Origin: JAYWIG01 sp043789035
GTDB lineage: Bacteria > Pseudomonadota > Gammaproteobacteria > Burkholderiales > Burkholderiaceae_E
NCBI GenBank assembly: GCA_043789035.1
Contig: JAYWIG010000178.1
Location: forward strand, 1 to 11,672
Length of the DNA stretch: 11,672 nucleotides
Reading direction: 5' to 3'
The notes beneath the pieces were generated by a model. That model did not search any database. It worked only from the letters and a program-made list of their open reading frames with translations, and was not told the origin of the DNA. A program made the translations under genes and the position numbers. This document shows positions 6,409 to 11,672 of this stretch, one piece after another. The first letter of the stretch is position 1; each line of letters starts with the position of its first letter.

Positions 6409-7001
6409 TGAATACCACCGAATTCTTTCCGCCCGGCTATTGGGATAACCTTCTACTACCATTGATATTGCATATCGTCTCGATTGCGGTGGTGTCCGTC
6501 GGTGGCGGTGTAGCCGTACTACCCGATGCATTTCGATACATGGTGCTCACTAAGAAGTGGTTAACGTCGGAGGACTTCACCAACATGGTGGCCTTGGCGC
6601 AAGCTGCGCCCGGACCAAATATTTTGATGTGGAGCCTAATTAGCTTCCAAGCAGCCGCTAGCTACGGTTTGGCCCTGAGTATCGTGACCGCACTAGTCGG
6701 CTTATTGGCCTTCATCATACCCACCTGCACGATTGCCTTTGTAATCAATCGATTGCTCGAATCGAGAAGTAAAACAAAACTCATCAAAGCAATAAAAACC
6801 GGCTTAGTACCGTTAACTGCCGGTATTGTTTTTGCTAGTGGATGGTTGCTCACTGACGCGGCCGCAACAGCCCAAAAAGGCGATCCATTGATTTGGATTT
6901 ACCTAATTTCAGCGGGCGTCGCAATCGCCAGCTACATGAAACAAATCAACCCGCTTTGGATGGTTGCCTTAGGCGGTATGGCAGGCTTGGTTTTAGCGTA
7001 G
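6408..7001 (+). CDS. Chromate transporter family protein, second short-chain CHR subunit
   Basis: This 197-residue protein is the partner half of the preceding CHR protein. It has the same layout: VVSVGGGVAVLPD near 29-41 in place of the GFGG motif, then a KKWLTSEDF segment and PGPNILMWSLISFQ, followed by four or five hydrophobic helices. The shared KKWLT and PGPN motifs show that the two halves arose by duplication. They probably form a heterodimer with inverted topologies, as known for paired short CHR proteins. It overlaps the upstream gene by one base (TAATG), and the receptor gene follows 18 bases after its stop, so it lies within the same transcript. The substrate is not determined by sequence. 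Confidence 0.87.
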   Translation: MNTTEFFPPGYWDNLLLPLILHIVSIAVVSVGGGVAVLPDAFRYMVLTKKWLTSEDFTNMVALAQAAPGPNILMWSLISFQAAASYGLALSIVTALVGLLAFIIPTCTIAFVINRLLESRSKTKLIKAIKTGLVPLTAGIVFASGWLLTDAAATAQKGDPLIWIYLISAGVAIASYMKQINPLWMVALGGMAGLVLA

Positions 7002-7019
7002 AAAGACAACTCCAGCATT

Positions 7020-7988
7020 ATGAAAACACTTATAGCTATCTTCTTGGCACTCGCGATCGGCACCATTACCGCGGCAAGCCAAGCGCAGGAAGTTTACCCA
7101 AACAAAACCATCAAAATTTTGGTTGGCTTCACCGCTGGCGGCGTACCAGACATCACAGCACGCTTTCTTTCGGCTAAACTCAACGAAGTTTGGAAACAGC
7201 CTGTTGTCGTCGAAAATCGTTTGGGCGCAGGCAGCAACATTGCAGCCCAAGCACTAGCCACCTCGGCATCCGACGGATATACACTCTTGTCAGTTTCCTA
7301 TGCCCATGCGGTGGCACCTGCGATTTACGCCAAACTACCATTCGATGCTCAAAAAGATTTCTCGGGAATCACGCTCACCGCAACCGGCCCTGCTCTGGTG
7401 ATAGTCGCAGCTAACCTCGGCGTAAAAAACATGACTGAGTTGATAGCACTTGCCAAAGCCAAGCCGGGGCAGCTTAATTTTGCATCGGCAGGCAAAGGTA
7501 GCGGCTCTCATTTCGCAGTGGAATTACTAAAAAGCCAAGCAGGTATTGACATGGTGCACGTACCTTACAAAGGTATTCCTGAAGCACTGACAGAAACCAT
7601 CGCTGGTCGAGTACAGGTATTTATCGCTCCTTACGCAAGTGCGATCAACTTGGTGAAAGAAGGTAAAGCTGTCGCCATCGCCGTCACAAGTACCAAGCGG
7701 GTACCGGAGATGCCCGACCTACCAACGGTGGCAGAAGCCAACTTACCCGGATATGAATGGGTATTTTGGTACGGCTTACTCGCTCCAGCAAAAACGCCCA
7801 AAGCAATCCTTGACAAGATAAATACCGACGTAATCAACATCTTGAAGCAACCCGAAGTGCGAGTGCGCTTTACACCTTTGGGCATTTCGCCAATGACGAG
7901 TTCACCAGACGAATTCGACAAACTTATTGCAAATGAAATCGCTGCATTTAATCGCTTGGCAAAAGCGGCCAACATCAAGCCTGAATAA
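7020..7988 (+). CDS. Bug/TctC family periplasmic solute-binding protein
   Basis: This 322-residue protein starts with a Sec signal peptide (K2, hydrophobic 4-18, likely cleavage after SQA22, before QEVYP). The mature part has the family pattern: YPNKTIKILVGFTAGGVPD (26-44), ENRLGAGSNIAAQ, SDGYTLL, VPYKGIPEAL, and a C-terminal LPTVAEANLPGYEW with WYGLLAPAKTP. Bug proteins bind organic acids, amides or related small solutes in the periplasm; they are greatly expanded in Burkholderiales. Some feed a TctAB membrane pair and many are orphans. No tctA or tctB lies beside this one; the only membrane partners are the two CHR proteins upstream, which is the interesting point of the operon. The ligand cannot be read from the sequence. 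The ribosome site is weak, so translation may depend partly on the upstream gene. Confidence 0.93.
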   Translation: MKTLIAIFLALAIGTITAASQAQEVYPNKTIKILVGFTAGGVPDITARFLSAKLNEVWKQPVVVENRLGAGSNIAAQALATSASDGYTLLSVSYAHAVAPAIYAKLPFDAQKDFSGITLTATGPALVIVAANLGVKNMTELIALAKAKPGQLNFASAGKGSGSHFAVELLKSQAGIDMVHVPYKGIPEALTETIAGRVQVFIAPYASAINLVKEGKAVAIAVTSTKRVPEMPDLPTVAEANLPGYEWVFWYGLLAPAKTPKAILDKINTDVINILKQPEVRVRFTPLGISPMTSSPDEFDKLIANEIAAFNRLAKAANIKPE

Positions 7989-8015
7989 ATTCACATTGAA
8001 AAACGAGGGACAATT

Positions 8016-8801
8016 ATGAAAAAGACGATTGACGACATTGAAGTTTTTTACACCATCGAAGGTGAAGGCCCTTGGCTCACTATGTCGCATTCCTTAGCTT
8101 GCAACACAACTGCATGGGATGCACAAGCAGCTCTGCTTTCGAAAAACTTCAAAATACTGCGCTATGACACCCGTGGTCACGGGCAGACTTCGGCAACTCC
8201 TGGCCCATACACCTTAGAGCAACTTGCTGATGATGCCTTTGACCTACTTTCTGCATTGGGTATCACTCAAACCCACTGGATGGGCATCTCAATGGGGGGA
8301 ATGATCGGGCAAACAATGGCACTAAAGCACCCCAAGCTTTTTACAAGCCTCATGCTCATCGATACGACGAGCCGCCGCCCAGATAATGCACAAGCAATGT
8401 GGGGTGCAAGAATTACATTAGCGAAAGAGCAAGGCATGGCCGGTTTACTAGAGAGCACTCTAGAACGCTGGTTTACAGAACCATTTCGAAAGAGCAACGC
8501 GGATGCAATCAAACCAATCGCTGACGGAATATTAAGCACTTCTGTCGACGGCTTCTGTGGTTGCTGTGCTGCGATTGCACAAATCAACACACTTGATCGC
8601 CTAAAAGAAATTCAATGCCCCGCAATTGTGATGGTCGGCGAGCATGACCACGGCACACCACCGGCCATGGCTAGACAAATTCATGAAAACTTGCCCAACT
8701 CTGAGTTTGTCTTAATTGAAAGTGCAGCACATATTGCCAATATCGAGCAACCGGCTGCCTTTAATCAAGCAATTCAGAAGTTTCTGCAAAAGTTTTTTTA
8801 G
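8016..8801 (+). CDS. Alpha/beta hydrolase, 3-oxoadipate enol-lactonase-like
   Basis: This 261-residue cytoplasmic protein has an alpha/beta hydrolase fold with a complete catalytic triad: S92 in GISMGG, D211 in VGEHDHGTPP and H239 in SAAHIANIEQP. The oxyanion region SHSLACN near 24-30 and RYDTRGHGQT at 49-58 resemble PcaD, which opens 3-oxoadipate enol-lactone in the beta-ketoadipate route. No other aromatic-degradation gene is present, so the substrate may be another lactone or ester; PcaD-like is a family statement only. Two adjacent Cys at 183-184 (CGCC) in the cap are unusual. GAGGGA at 8005-8010 supports the ATG. It follows the Bug receptor by 27 bases and is probably the last gene of the CHR operon, so it may process the compound that the receptor binds. 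Its end overlaps the opposing c-di-GMP gene by 41 bases. Confidence 0.88.
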   Translation: MKKTIDDIEVFYTIEGEGPWLTMSHSLACNTTAWDAQAALLSKNFKILRYDTRGHGQTSATPGPYTLEQLADDAFDLLSALGITQTHWMGISMGGMIGQTMALKHPKLFTSLMLIDTTSRRPDNAQAMWGARITLAKEQGMAGLLESTLERWFTEPFRKSNADAIKPIADGILSTSVDGFCGCCAAIAQINTLDRLKEIQCPAIVMVGEHDHGTPPAMARQIHENLPNSEFVLIESAAHIANIEQPAAFNQAIQKFLQKFF

Positions 8802-10503
8802 TGTCGCTAAATAACGGCAACTTAGGCGCTGCAAATAACGCTCGAACATCTGCAGCGCTCGCCGGCTTACCGAGCAAAAACCCTTGAAGATAATCGCAAG
8901 CTGCCAACCGTAAAATATCAGCTTGTGCTTCTGTCTCGACGCCTTCGGCCGTCACTACTAGGTTTAAGCTCTTACACAGCGCGAGAATTGCACGAACAAT
9001 TGCAATCGATTGCGTTTCGATTTCTAAGCCATTCACAAATGATCTATCTATTTTTACTTTAGTAAAGTGGAAACGACGTAAATAGGCCAGCGACGAGTAA
9101 CCAGTACCAAAATCGTCCATCGCAATACCTATGCCTTGTTCTCGAAGGCGTTGTAAAACTGATGCTATATCGTGGCTGCTTTCCATCAAAGCTGATTCAG
9201 TGATTTCGATTTCTAACTTCGAAGGAGACAACTCATTTTTGAGCAACGCCTTCATCACAACAGAATATAAATCATGATTCACGAATTGACGCGCCGAGAC
9301 GTTAACGGCAACTATCACGTCATCCGGCCAAGTAGCTGCAGTACGACAGGCTTCATTAAGAATCCAATCACCCATTTGCGTAATGAGACCGAGTTCTTCT
9401 GCCACAGGAATAAAATCAAGCGGTGATACTTTGCCCCTTGTTGGATGGTTCCAGCGCAGCAATGCCTCAAAACCAACTAGTTTTCCCTGTTTTGCAGAAA
9501 GTACCGGTTGGTAGTAAAGCTCAAACTGCTGCTCTGCTACCGCAACGTGCAAGTCCGCTTCAAGCGTCTGTCGCTCACGTGCCTTAGTCTCGAATAATGC
9601 TTCGAAAAAGCACAAGCGATTCGCACCGTTTCTTTTTGCTTCGAACAAGGCCATATCGGCCCGCTTAATCAATAGGTCTGGCTCATCGCCATCATGCGGT
9701 GCCAAGGCAATACCAATTCTGGCACCGACTAAAACAGATTGGCCGAGAATGTTAAATGGCATGGCAAGTGCTGCAACAACTCTTTGCGCAAGAGTAGTGG
9801 CATCTTCCTTGTCGAGCACGTTAGCAATAAGAATTACGAACTCATCTCCGCCTAAGCGGCCAACGGTATCGCCTGTTCTTAGGCAGTCGCTAAGTCGCTT
9901 CGACACAGCGACTAATAGTGCATCGCCGCCTGCGTGCCCTAGCGTGTCGTTCACTGATTTAAAGCGATCTAAGTCTACACAAAGCACTGCGCAATTTGCA
10001 TGCAAATCATTTAATGCGACATACACATGCTGTTTTAATAATCGCCGATTTGGCAAGTTCGTTAACGGGTCATGCGAGACCAGATGATTTGCCTTCGCTT
10101 CCGCACGACGCCGGTCCGTCACATCCTCAAGGGTGTGAACAAAGCCGCCGATTTGAAGTGGGTTGTGGGTGAGGTGTAAAACCAACCCACTCTCAAAAAT
10201 TAAATTCAGTGAGGATTTTTGCGGCAATTTTGCTAACGCTAGGTAGGCGTCAGGTCTGGTCTGTCCGTGAGCGAACGCACCTAATTTTCGTTGAATGATT
10301 TCGAAGAACTCAATGACGGTTAAGCCGAGAATGGCAGCTTCATCAGAAACTCCGAGCAGTCCCTTTAAACGTTCATTAACGACAGCTAAACGGCCCTGTT
10401 CATCAAACACATATAAGCAAAGTTTAATGTTGTCTATCGCCGCTGCATACCGTAAATTTTGCGCTTTGAGTTTGCTGGCAGGTTCAAATTGCATGCTGTT
10501 CAC
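8761..10503 (-). CDS. PAS-GGDEF-EAL cyclic di-GMP signalling protein
   Basis: This 580-residue protein has a PAS sensor (about 18-130), a GGDEF domain (about 140-300) and an EAL domain (about 315-560), with no membrane segment, so it is cytoplasmic. The cyclase motif GGDEF (218-222) is intact, and R209-x2-D212 forms the inhibitory c-di-GMP site. The EAL side keeps E346-A-L, N401, E433, D463-D464, K484, E520 and Q540, the metal and catalytic residues expected of an active phosphodiesterase. Both activities are therefore possible, and the PAS domain may decide which prevails. The GTG at 10503 overlaps the upstream TGA as GTGA, which suggests coupling; an ATG at 10494 is an equally good start and costs three residues. 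It is last in the set with the PEGA kinase and TssQ-like lipoprotein. No PAS cofactor can be named. Confidence 0.93.
   Translation of the reverse strand: MNSMQFEPASKLKAQNLRYAAAIDNIKLCLYVFDEQGRLAVVNERLKGLLGVSDEAAILGLTVIEFFEIIQRKLGAFAHGQTRPDAYLALAKLPQKSSLNLIFESGLVLHLTHNPLQIGGFVHTLEDVTDRRRAEAKANHLVSHDPLTNLPNRRLLKQHVYVALNDLHANCAVLCVDLDRFKSVNDTLGHAGGDALLVAVSKRLSDCLRTGDTVGRLGGDEFVILIANVLDKEDATTLAQRVVAALAMPFNILGQSVLVGARIGIALAPHDGDEPDLLIKRADMALFEAKRNGANRLCFFEALFETKARERQTLEADLHVAVAEQQFELYYQPVLSAKQGKLVGFEALLRWNHPTRGKVSPLDFIPVAEELGLITQMGDWILNEACRTAATWPDDVIVAVNVSARQFVNHDLYSVVMKALLKNELSPSKLEIEITESALMESSHDIASVLQRLREQGIGIAMDDFGTGYSSLAYLRRFHFTKVKIDRSFVNGLEIETQSIAIVRAILALCKSLNLVVTAEGVETEAQADILRLAACDYLQGFLLGKPASAADVRALFAAPKLPLFSDTKKTFAETSELLD
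8775..8799 (+). terminator. Weak intrinsic terminator candidate at the end of the hydrolase gene
   Basis: CAGA and TCTG (8775-8786) can form a four-pair stem with an AGTT loop, followed after CAAAAG by a run of seven T at 8793-8799. The stem is short and A/T-rich and does not abut the T-run, so function is doubtful. It lies inside both overlapping coding regions. Confidence 0.2.
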
Positions 10504-11033
10504 TTAGATGATTTAACAGTAGCAGCTTTTGCTTCTTTAAAAACAGGCCCCCACAATGGATGCCCCGCCTCGCCACGGCTTAACTCGAAGCTCGGCGATA
10601 GCTTAAGCAAACTTGAAAACTGAACTTTACAAAGACGCTTTTGGCTGGTCACGCAATAACTAAATGCTAAATATTTCAAACTATTTTGTTTTACTACTGG
10701 CGTATCGTCAGCGGCATCACGCGCGCTTGTCAGCTTACGAATCGCACCGCGATAATCACCCTTTTCATATAGCTCTTTCCCTTCGGAAAATAGCTGATCT
10801 GGTTTAACAACGGGCGCTACCGCAAGCTCAACTGGCTTGGCAACAGGCGCGCTAACAGGAACACTCGCCTGAGCCTGTTCTAACACAGGCTTACTCGCGT
10901 TAGTCGTGGGACTGCTTACAGCATTGCGCGAACCATCGCCAACCGTTGAATCAGCCACCTTCGCTGTTTCGCAGCCGGCCAAAAAGAAGCCAATCCCCAC
11001 GCAAAAAACAAAGCTATAACTTAAGTTTCTCAT
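10500..11033 (-). CDS. TssQ-like type VI secretion-associated lipoprotein
   Basis: This 177-residue protein has a lipoprotein signal ending in LAGC with lipidated C21; Glu at +2 suggests the outer membrane. A Val/Pro/Ala-rich linker (about 40-78) follows. The C-terminal part, about 79-145, looks like TPR helices: DQLFSEGKELYEKGDYRGAI, then LKYLAFSYCV, and finally a conserved-looking GHPLWGPVFKEAK. This end, together with the Cys residues in SYCVTSQKRLCK, matches my memory of the TssQ family of T6SS-associated lipoproteins in Burkholderiales. That match cannot be tested here. The role would be assembly or regulation of the secretion machine at the envelope. Its ATG overlaps the upstream kinase stop as ATGA (11030-11033), and its TGA overlaps the GGDEF-EAL gene start, so all three genes are coupled. 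Confidence 0.7.
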   Translation of the reverse strand: MRNLSYSFVFCVGIGFFLAGCETAKVADSTVGDGSRNAVSSPTTNASKPVLEQAQASVPVSAPVAKPVELAVAPVVKPDQLFSEGKELYEKGDYRGAIRKLTSARDAADDTPVVKQNSLKYLAFSYCVTSQKRLCKVQFSSLLKLSPSFELSRGEAGHPLWGPVFKEAKAATVKSSK

Positions 11034-11672
11034 TGTTTTTGCACCGTATCCACAAAGGCGTGATTTAGCTTAAATATTTCGCCAGCATTAAGCTTCACCG
11101 AAACTTTGTGCACTGGATAATCACCATTTCGTATTTCAACGCTATAGTCACCGGCAGCCAGAATTAGTGATTTTGATGGTGGGCTCACCCCTCTGCTTTC
11201 GCCATTCACAAACACCTCGCCCCAGGGCCTTATGGATAAACGGATTTGGGCGGGCTTTTCTGCAACAACCTCGGCAGTGGCTTCAACCTTTGCTGGCTCG
11301 ACTTTAGTGGCTTGTTCAACTTTAGGCATCTCAGTTTTTTGTTCCACTTTTAAAGCAGGAACTGGTGAAATCGGTTTACTCACAATGACCGGTGAAGGCG
11401 TTTTTGCAAACCACAAAAACGCACAAAGCAAGCCAACCGCACAGAGCATACAACCTGAAATGAACCCAATAGGCAATAGTTTTCTCGACGGTTTTGTTGA
11501 TGGTTTTTTAGATTCAGCAAAAGAAACTATGACCGGCGGTGCTGATTTCTCGGCAACCTTGACTGTAGGCGCTTGCACGATATCTGGCTCAACAGCAATC
11601 GTCTTCAACGTGGGTATTTCTGAATCAAACATTGCTTTCAATGCAGCAACGCTTTGGGGCCTATCATCAGGT
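11030..11672 (-). CDS. Serine/threonine protein kinase with PEGA domain, C-terminal part (partial)
   Basis: The reading frame runs off the right edge, and 213 residues are visible. A TTG at 11641 is a possible start for a shorter protein, but I reject it. The frame stays open to the edge, and the first visible residues, PDDRPQSVAALKAMF, are the usual last helix of a Hanks-type Ser/Thr kinase domain (P-x-DRPxS). After that come an acidic/Pro-rich linker, one membrane helix (LLPIGFISGCMLCAVGLLCA), a Lys/Val/Glu-rich periplasmic spacer rich in KVE repeats, and a PEGA-type beta domain near the end (RLSIRPWGEVFVNGESRG, then LAAGDYSVEIRNGDYP). The layout is a cytoplasmic kinase joined to an extracytoplasmic PEGA domain, resembling kinases that act on type VI secretion by phosphorylation. 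The catalytic core lies outside the window. Confidence 0.8.
   Translation of the reverse strand, partial: PDDRPQSVAALKAMFDSEIPTLKTIAVEPDIVQAPTVKVAEKSAPPVIVSFAESKKPSTKPSRKLLPIGFISGCMLCAVGLLCAFLWFAKTPSPVIVSKPISPVPALKVEQKTEMPKVEQATKVEPAKVEATAEVVAEKPAQIRLSIRPWGEVFVNGESRGVSPPSKSLILAAGDYSVEIRNGDYPVHKVSVKLNAGEIFKLNHAFVDTVQKQ

Noticed and set aside
11639..11641. TTG start giving a stand-alone 203-residue PEGA protein
   Set aside because: The frame is open to the right edge, and the residues before it form the standard end of a kinase domain, so the gene is a cut-off kinase.

Overview
The window looks like a chromosomal segment from a betaproteobacterium, most likely Burkholderiales. The clues are a Bug/TctC-type solute receptor, a nirB-nirD-nasA assimilatory order, a type VI secretion-associated lipoprotein of the kind found in that group, and many ATGA gene overlaps. 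GC is roughly balanced, low for the order. Genus cannot be fixed from sequence alone. No rRNA, tRNA, CRISPR array, transposase or integrase was seen.

Region 1 (1-3036, minus strand) is a nitrate/nitrite assimilation operon, nirB-nirD-nasA, each junction a 4-base ATGA overlap; nasA runs off the left edge. Region 2 (3037-3328) is an intergenic control region. It holds two back-to-back sigma-54 (-24/-12) promoter matches, one for nirB and one reading the other way, a hairpin in the nirB leader with an ANTAR-type hexaloop, and repeated TGCACC/GGTGCA half-sites. Region 3 (3329-5020, plus strand) is a single protein joining a PP2C phosphatase to a Ser/Thr kinase with a C-terminal membrane anchor. 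This type of gene is known beside nitrite/nitrate assimilation genes in pseudomonads.

Region 4 (5038-5661, minus) is a lipoprotein form of thiol peroxidase (Tpx) that keeps the peroxidatic Cys but lacks the usual resolving Cys. Region 5 (5821-8801, plus) is a probable four-gene operon: two short CHR-family (chromate transporter) halves, a periplasmic Bug/TctC solute-binding protein, and an alpha/beta hydrolase resembling 3-oxoadipate enol-lactonase. It suggests uptake or export of an organic or oxyanion substrate coupled to hydrolysis.

Region 6 (8761-11672, minus) is a translationally coupled set: the C-terminal part of a membrane Ser/Thr kinase with a PEGA domain (cut by the right edge), a TssQ-like lipoprotein, and a PAS-GGDEF-EAL c-di-GMP enzyme. 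It reads as a signalling block probably attached to a type VI secretion locus to the right. Its last gene overlaps the hydrolase tail to tail by 41 bases.

The most interesting structure is the divergent sigma-54 region. It suggests that the phosphatase-kinase and the nitrite operon are induced together under nitrogen control.
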